From Halanaerobiaceae bacterium ANBcell28 (GTDB taxonomy: Bacteria; Bacillota; Halanaerobiia; Halanaerobiales; DTU029), in the NCBI GenBank assembly GCA_037623315.1, contig JBBJJH010000018.1, positions 1-64,000 of the forward strand: a stretch of 64,000 nucleotides of DNA, given 5' to 3'. The translations under genes and the position numbers were made by a program. The notes beneath the pieces are model-generated. The model ran no database searches. It saw only the letters and a list, made by a program, of their open reading frames with translations, and had not been told where the DNA came from. Shown here one piece after another: positions 39,055-48,105 of the stretch (position 1 is its first letter; each line of letters begins with the position of its first letter).

Positions 39055-39783
39055 CTATTCCCACTTCCAGAACTTCAAGCAAAGTATAGAAGTGATAATC
39101 AAGAATGATAATAACACCAGGATGTTTATCAGTAGTGGAAATTCTCCAGGAACACCCACCATTACCTGACGTAGTGCATCTCCTAGATATGTTAGTGGGA
39201 TAACTCTAACTACTGGCTGTATGAAACCTGGTAGTATATCTATGGGAACAAAGATTCCGGATAGAAACATCATAGGAAATTGTACTACCTGAACTATACC
39301 ATTGCCACCTTCCATACTACTTACAAAACATATCAACATATATCCCAGACTTATAAAGGTAGCTGCTCCCAACAATACCAGAAAGAATATCTTATATAGC
39401 TGACCTACAAGGCTGATGTCAAAAACAAGAATAGCTATTGTAATAATTACTGATGCCTGCACTAAGCCACTTAACAATCTTAAGACTATTTCACTACTTA
39501 ATAATGATCCTTTTGATAGCGGTGTTACATTTAAACCCCTGATGATTTTCTTTTCTCTAAGACTTAGAAACTGTAAGGAACCAAAGATTCCAAGTTGCAT
39601 TAAGGCCATAGCCAGTATCCCTGGCATTACATAGTCAAACTCAATACCTGCACCCTCTCCTGTAAATACCAAACCAAAAAGAAAGATAAATATCACCGGT
39701 AGAACAAAGAACCAAAACAAACCACTTCTATCCCTAGTAAACTCCTTTGAATTCGCAATAAACATTTTTCTAAAAGCTCTCAT
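39055..39783 (-). CDS. ABC-2 type exporter permease
   Basis: The 242-residue inner-membrane protein has about six hydrophobic segments. It opens with FIANSKEFTRDRSGLFWFFVLP, as in ABC-2 permeases, and near the end carries FPMMFLSGIFVPIDILPGF, followed by IPLTYLGDALRQVMVG, the conserved family signature. Its start overlaps the ATPase stop by one base, so the two subunits are coupled. With the two-component system upstream this resembles antibiotic- or lipid-responsive exporters such as LnrLMN or DrrAB. The substrate is unknown. Confidence 0.87.
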   Translation of the reverse strand: MRAFRKMFIANSKEFTRDRSGLFWFFVLPVIFIFLFGLVFTGEGAGIEFDYVMPGILAMALMQLGIFGSLQFLSLREKKIIRGLNVTPLSKGSLLSSEIVLRLLSGLVQASVIITIAILVFDISLVGQLYKIFFLVLLGAATFISLGYMLICFVSSMEGGNGIVQVVQFPMMFLSGIFVPIDILPGFIQPVVRVIPLTYLGDALRQVMVGVPGEFPLLINILVLLSFLIITSILCLKFWKWE

Positions 39784-40709
39784 TATCGAATCTCCCTCCC
39801 TGTTAATTTTAAGAATAAGTCTTCTAAGCTTGCCTTTCTTAATTCAATTCCTTCAACTCTTTTATTAAGACTTTGGCCATAGGCCATCAATTCAGAAATT
39901 GTCTGCGAAGCATTTTTGCTATATAGTAAAACCTTATTTTCCTCAGCTATATTCATTTTGCTTACTTCTGCCAATTGTCCCAAACCTTCAAGCTCTTCAC
40001 TTGAAAAAGCAGTGTTTTCAAACTCAATGGCATCTTCTTCAAAGTGTTCTTTGATTAGCTCTTCAGGTCTTCCTCTGGCAATAATCTTACCATGGTCAAC
40101 AATTACTAAAATATCACAAAGCCTTTCAGCTTCATCCATGTAGTGTGTTGTTAGATAAATTGTTTTGCCTCTTTCTTTTAGCTCAAGAATCAAATCCCAT
40201 AATTGTCTTCTGGATTGTGGGTCAAGACCTGTAGTAGGTTCATCAAGAAAAATAATGTCTCCATTTCCTACTACTGCTAAAGCAACTGCCAGTCGATGTC
40301 TTTGACCTCCTGATAAGGCTTCAGTTTTTTCGTTTTTCTTACTTTCAAGTCCTAGCATTGAGATTACTTCTTCTGCCTCCATAGGATTTTGATAAAAGCT
40401 GGCAAATAATGAGACAATTTCCATAACCTTCAGTTTAGAAAATAATGCTGGTGTTTGTAGTTGGACACCTATCTTTTGCCTTATCTCTTCCATGTCTTTA
40501 GCAGGATCCAGGTTCATAATATTAATTTCTCCTTGATCCCTTTTCTGTAAGCCTATCAATGTCTCAATAGTAGTGCTTTTCCCTGCTCCATTTGGTCCTA
40601 ACATCCCGAAGATTGTTCCCTTTTCTACTTCAAAACTAATTCCATTTACCGCCTTTACTGAACCATAACTTTTTTCTAAATCTTTCACTTTAATACAGGT
40701 CTTACTCAT
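39783..40709 (-). CDS. ABC exporter ATP-binding protein
   Basis: The 308-residue ATPase carries Walker A GPNGAGKST (near residue 40), signature LSGGQRHR, Walker B DIIFLDEPTTGLDPQSRR and a switch His in YLTTHYMDEAERL. The C-terminal DUF4162-like tail (residues about 230-308) is typical of DrrA-type drug exporters. It is the partner of the permease gene that overlaps its stop codon. Two-component genes lie upstream, separated by a terminator and short direct repeats (40798-40857). Confidence 0.92.
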   Translation of the reverse strand: MSKTCIKVKDLEKSYGSVKAVNGISFEVEKGTIFGMLGPNGAGKSTTIETLIGLQKRDQGEINIMNLDPAKDMEEIRQKIGVQLQTPALFSKLKVMEIVSLFASFYQNPMEAEEVISMLGLESKKNEKTEALSGGQRHRLAVALAVVGNGDIIFLDEPTTGLDPQSRRQLWDLILELKERGKTIYLTTHYMDEAERLCDILVIVDHGKIIARGRPEELIKEHFEEDAIEFENTAFSSEELEGLGQLAEVSKMNIAEENKVLLYSKNASQTISELMAYGQSLNKRVEGIELRKASLEDLFLKLTGREIR

Positions 40710-40797
40710 TTTTCAATTCCCCCTTGAATTTTTCTTTTTATCTGATTTGTTTTAATTTCTTAGCTTAAATTAATATTAACACTGGCAATAAAAAAAA

Positions 40798-40829
40798 GGA
40801 TCACCCTTTATTGTGAAATAGGGTCACCC
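40798..40829 (-). terminator. Terminator of the two-component operon
   Basis: On the minus strand GGGTGACCCT pairs with AGGGTGATCC (one mismatch, one G-U) and is followed by eight T. It separates the kinase gene from the ABC exporter genes, so the exporter probably has its own promoter or relies on read-through. Confidence 0.75.
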
Positions 40830-40833
40830 TTTA

Positions 40834-40857
40834 GTACTATTTGTGGTACTATTTATG
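40834..40857. repeat. Two 12-bp direct repeats beside the terminator
   Basis: GTACTATTTGTG (40834-40845) is followed at once by GTACTATTTATG (40846-40857). The adjacent 10-mer TCACCCTTTA also occurs twice (40801, 40824). The repeats lie upstream of the ABC exporter genes and might be binding sites for the response regulator encoded at 42006. Confidence 0.45.
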
Positions 40858-40908
40858 GTAATATATATATTTTTACAGATTTTTTTAGATAAACTAGCAG
40901 ATGGTATG

Positions 40909-42006
40909 CTAATTACAGTCAAACTCCACCTCTATCCTTGTTCCATTTCCTTCTTCTGATTCAATATTAATCTTACCATTATTATGAGATACGCGGGCTT
41001 TCATATTACTTAAACCATTACCTTTTTTTACCTCTGTAGTAAAGCCTTTACCGTTATCCACAATATTTAAAATAAGCTTATTTTCTTTCTTTTTAAGGAT
41101 TATTCTTGCTTCATCTGCTTCACTATGCTTGTGAATATTAGTAAAAGCCTCTTGCACAATACGATAAATTGCCAATTCTTGTTCTGGACTTAATCCGTTT
41201 ATTTCTTCAATTTCACAGGCTACCACGATATCTCTTCTTTGAGCAAAAAGCTCACAATGGGCTTTAAGTGCCTGAACCAAACCCTTCTCTTCCAGGGTTG
41301 ATGGCTTAAGTTCAAAAATCATATTCCTAAGTTCCTTTAAAGTTTCCTCAACTGTTTCTTCTAAATGATTAATTATTTTATTTGTTTTTGCATCTACTTT
41401 CACCCTTTGTCGTAAGGAATGTACACTATACTTAATACCATGCAGTCCTTGAGAAATAGAATCATGTAAATCCCGGGCCATTTTATTTCTTTCCTGGGTA
41501 ACTATCAAATTTTTCGTTGCCTCTTCTAAGAGGATCTCTTTATGTGTAAGTTCTTCGAGATACTTATTCTCAATTTCTAGTTCCAGCACTTTCTTTCTCA
41601 TCTGCCAAACCTTATGGTCAATAACTATTACTATAGCTGAAACGAAAAATCCACCTATCCCTATAAGTAAGAGAAGTACATTCATTTCATAATCAATTAA
41701 CTGATAGCGTGATATAAGAAATAATGTAAGCCCTCCTACAAATATTGCAGCAAGTAGAAAAACTATAATTTGTTGTATAAACTGATTAGCAAATTTGTAC
41801 TTTTCAAGAAGACCACCTAGATAATATGCCCCACTGCCAACTCCACCTGAAATAAGACCACAGAAGATAATAAAAAGAAAAATCTGTGCAGCACTAATCT
41901 GACTATCTGAAGTAAATATCAAATAAAATATAGAAAATAGAGTAGCTGCTCCAGCCCCTAGCAGAGTAGTCATAATCCATTTTTTTAAAAGACTATCATT
42001 TTCCAT
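40909..42006 (-). CDS. Sensor histidine kinase, HisKA_3/NarX-DesK type
   Basis: The 365-residue protein has four membrane helices (about residues 12-130) with almost no external loop, a coiled coil (about 138-175), the dimerisation/phosphoacceptor region RNKMARDLHDSISQGLHGI (His near residue 180) and a short HATPase_c domain with NIVDNGKGF and GNGLSNMKARV. Kinases with only membrane helices as input often sense membrane stress or the transporter itself. The start overlaps the response regulator stop by one base. The ABC-2 exporter downstream is the likely output. Confidence 0.9.
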   Translation of the reverse strand: MENDSLLKKWIMTTLLGAGAATLFSIFYLIFTSDSQISAAQIFLFIIFCGLISGGVGSGAYYLGGLLEKYKFANQFIQQIIVFLLAAIFVGGLTLFLISRYQLIDYEMNVLLLLIGIGGFFVSAIVIVIDHKVWQMRKKVLELEIENKYLEELTHKEILLEEATKNLIVTQERNKMARDLHDSISQGLHGIKYSVHSLRQRVKVDAKTNKIINHLEETVEETLKELRNMIFELKPSTLEEKGLVQALKAHCELFAQRRDIVVACEIEEINGLSPEQELAIYRIVQEAFTNIHKHSEADEARIILKKKENKLILNIVDNGKGFTTEVKKGNGLSNMKARVSHNNGKINIESEEGNGTRIEVEFDCN

Positions 42007-42686
42007 TATATCAGCCCTTTCTCCATAGCATAAAAGGCAGCCTGAGTTCTACTAGTTACAGTTAATTTTTGAAAAATATTTGAGACATGAGTTTTGACAG
42101 TGTTATTACTTATATGTAAAGTCTCAGCAATCTCATTATTACCCATCCCCTTGCCGATTAATTTCAGAACATCCACTTCCCTCTCTGTTAGTGGTTCAAT
42201 TAAGTCATCAAAGTCAGGCTTTTTCTCTTTTAGCTCTTGCTTTTGTCCTGCTCTATTTATTAACTCCTTTGCCACTTCTTTTCCAAAGTATGTCCCGCCA
42301 GTATAGGCAGTCTTTATCGCCAGAACAAGCTCTTCTGGTTGGGTGTCTTTCAACAGGTAGCCAGCTACCCCCGAATTCAACATGGAATAAACTTTATCCC
42401 AACTACCATAACTAGTGAGAACCACTATTTTAATATCAGGCCATTTCTTATTTATCAGACTACTTGCTTCTTCACCATCCATCTCAGGCATCTGTAAATC
42501 CATAATCAAAAGATCCACCTTTGCATGGCTTTCTTCCAGGTATATTAAAGCCTCTTTACCATTAGTCAGCTCATTTAATATCTCTATTTCATCTATATCC
42601 TCCAGATACAGCCGAATTCCTTTCCTAAACAATGGATGGTCATCCACAATTACTACTGAAATACTGTCTGTTTTCACCTTAGTCAA
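42006..42686 (-). CDS. LuxR/NarL-family response regulator
   Basis: The 226-residue protein has an N-terminal receiver (VVIVDDHPLFRKG, phosphoacceptor in LLIMDLQMPEMDG, conserved Lys in YLLKDTQPEE). Its C-terminal LuxR HTH contains LTEREVDVLKLIGKGMGNNE, then IAETLHISNNTVKTHVSNIFQKL. It pairs with the kinase encoded directly downstream and probably activates the ABC-2 exporter genes. No clear promoter was assigned. Upstream lies the long leader of the divergent cold-shock gene. Confidence 0.92.
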   Translation of the reverse strand: MTKVKTDSISVVIVDDHPLFRKGIRLYLEDIDEIEILNELTNGKEALIYLEESHAKVDLLIMDLQMPEMDGEEASSLINKKWPDIKIVVLTSYGSWDKVYSMLNSGVAGYLLKDTQPEELVLAIKTAYTGGTYFGKEVAKELINRAGQKQELKEKKPDFDDLIEPLTEREVDVLKLIGKGMGNNEIAETLHISNNTVKTHVSNIFQKLTVTSRTQAAFYAMEKGLI

Positions 42687-42944
42687 CTCCCCCTCTTTAA
42701 AAAGGTAAATTAAAGTTAATATATGGTTTATTTCTCCAAGTATATTAAAAATCCTGCATAATACTATTATAATTAACCCTGCGTATATTTATTATCATCG
42801 GTTAGTACTTTCATATAAACATCATCTTTTTATAATAGTATATTGCTTAATAGATTTTAGATTATTCAAATAGAAATATCAGATAAAAATATAAAAAGGA
42901 CTTATATAGATATTAAAAAGATAGAAAAAATTTTACATTTTTAT

Positions 42945-42973
42945 TTGACATTAGCAATTTTCTATGATATATT
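42945..42973 (+). promoter_or_regulatory. Promoter and leader of the cold-shock gene (spacer 42687-43041)
   Basis: A perfect TTGACA (42945-42950), a 17-nt spacer and TATATT (42968-42973) give a leader of about 60 nt before the ATG. A long structured leader like that of E. coli cspA is not present. The rest of the 355-bp spacer is plain AT-rich DNA. Confidence 0.65.
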
Positions 42974-43041
42974 TATAATCGCTGGGCATTAAAAATCTTT
43001 GCAACACTTGTCCAGAGACAAATTAGGAGGAATTTATTTAA

Positions 43042-43245
43042 ATGATTTACAACGGTAAAGTAAAATGGTTTAATGATCAAAAAGGTTTTGGATTTATTGA
43101 AAGAGAAGCTGGAGACGATGTTTTCGTACATTTCTCAGCAATTCAATCAGATGGTTTCAAAAGCTTAGAAGAAGGTCAAGAAGTAGAATTTGAAGTAGTT
43201 GAAGGCGACCGCGGTCCACAGGCTGCAAATGTTGTTACAGTATAG
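43042..43245 (+). CDS. Cold-shock protein (CspA family)
   Basis: The 67-residue single OB-fold protein binds single-stranded nucleic acid. RNP1 (KGFGFIE) and RNP2 (DVFVHFSAI) are both present, and length and charge match CspA/CspB. It is the first of two RNA-handling genes, followed 300 bp later by a DEAD-box helicase. Both often respond to cold in Firmicutes. A TAGGAGG site precedes the ATG. Confidence 0.96.
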   Translation: MIYNGKVKWFNDQKGFGFIEREAGDDVFVHFSAIQSDGFKSLEEGQEVEFEVVEGDRGPQAANVVTV

Positions 43246-43370
43246 TAGCAAATAATTTTCTTTGCTATTTTATTTAAATGTGAATTTCTTAATGCCGGAA
43301 ATTATTTCTTAAATATATAAGTTTAATATTTCCTGAACATAAGATTAATCTTTTAAAAATAGCAACTATA

Positions 43371-43397
43371 ACCCTGACTATACTATTTAGTCAGGGT
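43371..43397 (+). terminator. Terminator of the cold-shock gene (spacer 43246-43551)
   Basis: A 10-bp perfect stem ACCCTGACTA/TAGTCAGGGT with a 7-nt loop is followed by TTTATTTTT. Nothing else is recognised in this 306-bp spacer. Confidence 0.85.
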
Positions 43398-43551
43398 TTT
43401 ATTTTTAAGTATATGAAAACTGTAAAATTACATATACTAATGAAGAACTATAAGACAATGGACCATCTTTTCAAAGTAAATTAAAAGATGGAATTACAAA
43501 TTATACAAGTACATAATTTTAAGACAAAAAATAAAAGGAAGTGAAATAAAT

Positions 43552-45138
43552 TTGCAAACAATAAAATTTGAAGAATTAAATATTTCTAAAGATATAATGA
43601 AAGCTATTGAAGATATGGGATTTGAAGAAACTACTCCTATCCAGGGAACTGCCATACCTCCAATATTGAGTGGTAAAGATATAATAGGACAGGCTCAAAC
43701 TGGTACAGGTAAAACAGCGGCGTTCGGAATACCAATATTAGAAAAAGTCAATACAAATAATAAGAATCCCCAAGCTATCATCCTATGCCCAACTCGAGAA
43801 TTAGCAATACAGGTAGCCGAAGAATTAAAAAGATTGGCTAGATATAAACAAAATATATATACATTACCTGTTTATGGAGGGCAAGCAATAAAAAGGCAGA
43901 TAAAAGCCTTAAAAAAAGGAGTACAAATAATAATAGGTACCCCTGGTAGAGTTATGGATCATATGCGTCGAGGGACCTTAAAGCTATCCGATATAGACTT
44001 CTTAGTACTGGATGAAGCTGATGTTATGTTAGATATGGGTTTTGTTGAAGATATTGAAACAATCTTAAAAGATACGCCTGAAACTAGACAGACCCTATTT
44101 TTCTCGGCCACAATTCCTGGACCCATTCGTAAATTGAGTAAAAAATATCAAAAAAATTCAGAGTTTATAAAGGTAGCTCATGAAAAATTAACTGTTCCAA
44201 GTATTGAACAGCACTATTATGATTTAAGACGTAGCGATAAACTAAAAGTAGTGACACGCTTACTTGATTTATATACACCAAAACTTTCTATAATCTTTTG
44301 TAATACTAGAAAAATGGTAGATGAACTGAATATTCAGCTACAGGCCAGAGGTTATTTATCAGATGCCCTCCACGGAGGCCTAAATCAGGGGCAAAGAGAT
44401 CGAGTAATGGATAAATTCAAAAATGGAATTGCTGAAATTTTAATTGCTACAGATGTAGCAGCAAGAGGTATAGACATAGATGATATTGAACTTGTTATTA
44501 ATTATGACCTCCCACAGGATACTGATTACTACGTACATAGAATTGGAAGAACTGGTCGTGCAGGCAGAAGTGGTAGAGCTGTTACTTTTGTAGTAGGCAA
44601 AGATATTTATAAGTTAAGAGATATTCAGAAATACACCAAAACTAAAATTAAGCGCCAAGAAATACCTACACTTAGTGATATTGAGGATGCTAAAATGGAG
44701 AAATTCACATCTAGTATAATTGATACTATTGAAGAAGCTCATCTTGGCAAATATATAAATATTGTTGAAGACCTAGTGGATGATGATTATACTGCTATGG
44801 ATATTGCAGCTGCGTTAATTAAAAACTCTTTAGAAAAAGATAGTAATGAAGAAGACATGATTGAATATGAAGACTTTGGAGATACTGGAGCTGAACCTGG
44901 TATGGTTAGGTTATTTATAAATTTAGGAAAAAAAGACAAAGTCTCTCCTCGACATTTTGTAGCTGCTATTGCTGGAGAAACAAGTATCGCTGGTAATCTG
45001 ATAGGGGCTATCGATGTTTATAATAACTTCACCTTTGTAGAAGTTCCTAGTGAATACGGGCAGGAAGTTTTACAGATAATGAAAAATAATTATATCAAAG
45101 GTAGTAAGATTAATATTGAGCCTGCTAAACCTAGATAA
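43552..45138 (+). CDS. DEAD-box ATP-dependent RNA helicase with DbpA-type RNA-binding domain
   Basis: The 528-residue protein has the Q motif (MGFEETTPIQ), motif I AQTGTGKTA, PTRELA, DEAD as VLDEADVML, SAT as FFSATIP, and motif VI HRIGRTGRAGR. After the helicase core comes a linker and a C-terminal DbpA/CsdA-type RNA-binding domain (about residues 455-525). It fits CshA/DeaD-like roles in ribosome assembly, RNA decay and cold growth. The start is TTG with AGGAAGTG upstream, and no ATG is better placed. It is monocistronic with a terminator behind it. Confidence 0.94.
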   Translation: MQTIKFEELNISKDIMKAIEDMGFEETTPIQGTAIPPILSGKDIIGQAQTGTGKTAAFGIPILEKVNTNNKNPQAIILCPTRELAIQVAEELKRLARYKQNIYTLPVYGGQAIKRQIKALKKGVQIIIGTPGRVMDHMRRGTLKLSDIDFLVLDEADVMLDMGFVEDIETILKDTPETRQTLFFSATIPGPIRKLSKKYQKNSEFIKVAHEKLTVPSIEQHYYDLRRSDKLKVVTRLLDLYTPKLSIIFCNTRKMVDELNIQLQARGYLSDALHGGLNQGQRDRVMDKFKNGIAEILIATDVAARGIDIDDIELVINYDLPQDTDYYVHRIGRTGRAGRSGRAVTFVVGKDIYKLRDIQKYTKTKIKRQEIPTLSDIEDAKMEKFTSSIIDTIEEAHLGKYINIVEDLVDDDYTAMDIAAALIKNSLEKDSNEEDMIEYEDFGDTGAEPGMVRLFINLGKKDKVSPRHFVAAIAGETSIAGNLIGAIDVYNNFTFVEVPSEYGQEVLQIMKNNYIKGSKINIEPAKPR

Positions 45139-45174
45139 GAGTTTAAAAAATAATATATAATGAATAAAAAAGAG

Positions 45175-45202
45175 CCGCTTAACTGTTAATATCAGTAAGC
45201 GG
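45175..45202 (+). terminator. Terminator of the helicase gene
   Basis: CCGCTTAACTG pairs with CAGTAAGCGG with one bulged base. A weak T-rich tail (ACTTCTTATA) follows. Confidence 0.6.
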
Positions 45203-45340
45203 ACTTCTTATATTCTGCTACTTTTTTTACTTTAAATTTCTCTTATAATCTATACTACATATATTAATATTATTTTCTCAATCTAAAATCTATTTTATAG
45301 AAGCCTAATGGTTTATCAAGTAATCATAAGGCAATTAATT

Positions 45341-45895
<555 letters not shown>

Positions 45896-45914
45896 TTAAT
45901 TTTCAAATACAATA

Positions 45915-47792
45915 TCAATTTACAACACGTAGTGCCTCAAAATTATCTTCGCTAGTAATTAAATTTAACTCAAAGTTAATATCTGAACCTTCGCTAACTT
46001 TTGTTCTGTATTTTCCAAAATAATCTCCTGATGATATATAATCATTATTACTTAAATTTAACCATGCATAGATATAATATTCATCATTTAATGAGCTTAA
46101 ATTATAAAATCCCTCTAAGTCTGCTGTTGTCATCTCACTTTTAACATATATCTTCTTTTCTTCTAAGTCTTTTACACCAGCAAAAACTTTGATTTCAGAT
46201 TTGCTATCAGTTAGTGCTACCGCTGCATGTGAATTAATCAAACCGAAACCATAATGATAATCTTTACCTGCTTCACCTAAATCTTGTGCTGTTCTCAACA
46301 GTTTATATTTTACTTCATTTGGTTTTAAATTAGCATTTCTACTTAATATTAATGCTGCTATACCTGCAATATGTGGAGCTGCCATAGAAGTACCATTCAT
46401 ATTTCCATATCCTCCACCTGGAAGAGTTGAATATATCCCTTCACCAGGAGCCATAAAATCAAGCATTTCACCATAGCTTGAAAAGTTACTTCTCTTCAAA
46501 TTTGTATCTAGAGAACCTACAGAAATTACTGATTCATAGGCTGCAGGATATTTAACTTTATAGTTTAGCTCTTCTCCGGTGTTGCCTGCAGCAGCAATTA
46601 CAGTGATTCCTGCATTATAAGCAGCTTCTACAGCATTTTCTAATGTTATACTATCAAAATCCGTTCCCAAACTCATATTAATGATATTTGTATCAGTTTC
46701 ATTTATTACCCACTCAATACCTTCAACTATTCCAGCCAAAGTTCCACTGCCTTCATTATTCAAAACTTTAACGGGAATTAAATTAACATTCCAATTAACT
46801 CCAACTACCCCTTGATTATCAGCAGCACCGATTATACCAGCTACATGTGTCCCATGTCCATTAATATCTGAGGTATCATAAATAGAACCATCTCCAGTAA
46901 AATTCTTACCATTAATGATATTATCTCGCAAATCTGGGTGTTGATTATCAATTCCAGTATCTAGAACAGCAACTGTAATATCATCGGTACCAGTAGTGAT
47001 TGACCAAGCATAAGGCAAGCTAATTAGTGAATAATATTCTTTTTGTTCCTCATACTTATTTGCATTTTCTGGTTCATTTAACTCTATAAAAACATGAACT
47101 TTTCTATTTAGTTCAGCGTATTCAATATTAGGGTTTTTATTTAATATATTAAGTAAGTCATTTATATCTCTATCGCCTATACTACTTAACACTTGTGTTC
47201 CAAAAGCACTAGAACGTTTTTCATTCAATTGATATTGCTTCAATATTTTTTCTCTATTGGCAGAGCTTTTAAACTTTATAATTATTTCATCTTCTAAATA
47301 ATCAGCAGATTGTATATTTACGCTTCCTGAACTACTCGATAAAGAGAAAGGTCTCCTAGAACCCGTATTACTTTCATTAATCTTATTAGATAAGCTAATG
47401 TGACCTTTTACCTCCATTTTATTATCTATATCACTTTCCCCTTCATCATTTTCAGCACCTTCTTTATCATTATACATTTCAAATACTGCTTCAATAATTA
47501 AATTCTGCATTACACTAATCCTAAGTTCAGCATCAGGTTCTGAGTCTAGCAAACTACCTTGCCATTTTACAAATTTCCAATTTTCATCAGACACAGCTCT
47601 AATCTCAACTTCGGTCCCTTCCTTATATTTAGGCTGATTAGGATAAAGTTCAATTACACCGCCTTCTACTTGCCTTACATTAAGAGTATATTCCTCTGTT
47701 AAATTCAAATCATTACTGCATCCTGTAAGAAAGCTGAGAACTATAATTACTAGAAATATAAGTACAATTTCTTTATTATTTTTTTTCACCAT
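45915..47792 (-). CDS. Subtilisin-like serine protease (S8), predicted lipoprotein
   Basis: The protein has about 625 residues. The N-terminus KKNNKEIVLIF leads to a hydrophobic run and the lipobox SFLTGC, predicting a lipoprotein. Order of parts: a bacterial repeat-type beta domain (YTLNVRQVEGGVIEL to IIEAVFEM), a fervidolysin-like propeptide (DEIIIKFKSSANREKIL), and the S8 catalytic domain with Asp in VAVLDTGIDNQHPD, His in NGHGTHVAGIIGA and Ser in NGTSMAAPHIAG. A C-terminal beta extension follows. An upstream in-frame GTG (47882) would add 30 residues that spoil the signal. The ATG at 47792, or the GTG at 47789, after GGAGG is preferred. Role: extracellular protein degradation. Confidence 0.93.
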   Translation of the reverse strand: MVKKNNKEIVLIFLVIIVLSFLTGCSNDLNLTEEYTLNVRQVEGGVIELYPNQPKYKEGTEVEIRAVSDENWKFVKWQGSLLDSEPDAELRISVMQNLIIEAVFEMYNDKEGAENDEGESDIDNKMEVKGHISLSNKINESNTGSRRPFSLSSSSGSVNIQSADYLEDEIIIKFKSSANREKILKQYQLNEKRSSAFGTQVLSSIGDRDINDLLNILNKNPNIEYAELNRKVHVFIELNEPENANKYEEQKEYYSLISLPYAWSITTGTDDITVAVLDTGIDNQHPDLRDNIINGKNFTGDGSIYDTSDINGHGTHVAGIIGAADNQGVVGVNWNVNLIPVKVLNNEGSGTLAGIVEGIEWVINETDTNIINMSLGTDFDSITLENAVEAAYNAGITVIAAAGNTGEELNYKVKYPAAYESVISVGSLDTNLKRSNFSSYGEMLDFMAPGEGIYSTLPGGGYGNMNGTSMAAPHIAGIAALILSRNANLKPNEVKYKLLRTAQDLGEAGKDYHYGFGLINSHAAVALTDSKSEIKVFAGVKDLEEKKIYVKSEMTTADLEGFYNLSSLNDEYYIYAWLNLSNNDYISSGDYFGKYRTKVSEGSDINFELNLITSEDNFEALRVVN

Positions 47793-47992
47793 AACACCTC
47801 CAAATATGATTCCAAGAATAATTTTGTGTTCTGTTAGAAAAAGATTATTCAATCTAATTATAATAATTCGTCGAAAAACCACGAATTCCTTTGATTATTA
47901 AATTCATTACACATAAAAAAACTAATTCTTATAATCATAGCTTGAGGTACAGGAAATATGTTCAGATAGGAAATTACAAATGTTTGCATTAA

Positions 47993-48025
47993 ACTAAGGG
48001 GCAGCCCCTTAGACTACCCCTTAGT
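47993..48025 (-). terminator. Terminator of the flotillin operon (spacer 47793-48105)
   Basis: ACTAAGGGG can pair with either of two CCCCTTAG copies (48005-48012 or 48017-48025), giving alternative hairpins. On the minus strand the stem is followed by TTTAAT. The rest of this 313-bp spacer shows nothing recognisable. Confidence 0.65.
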
Positions 48026-48105
48026 ACAATATAACTTCTCTTTTTCTTTCAAAAGTCTTTTCAGATCATCCTATGAAATCTATATATAATATAATAATAC
48101 TTATA

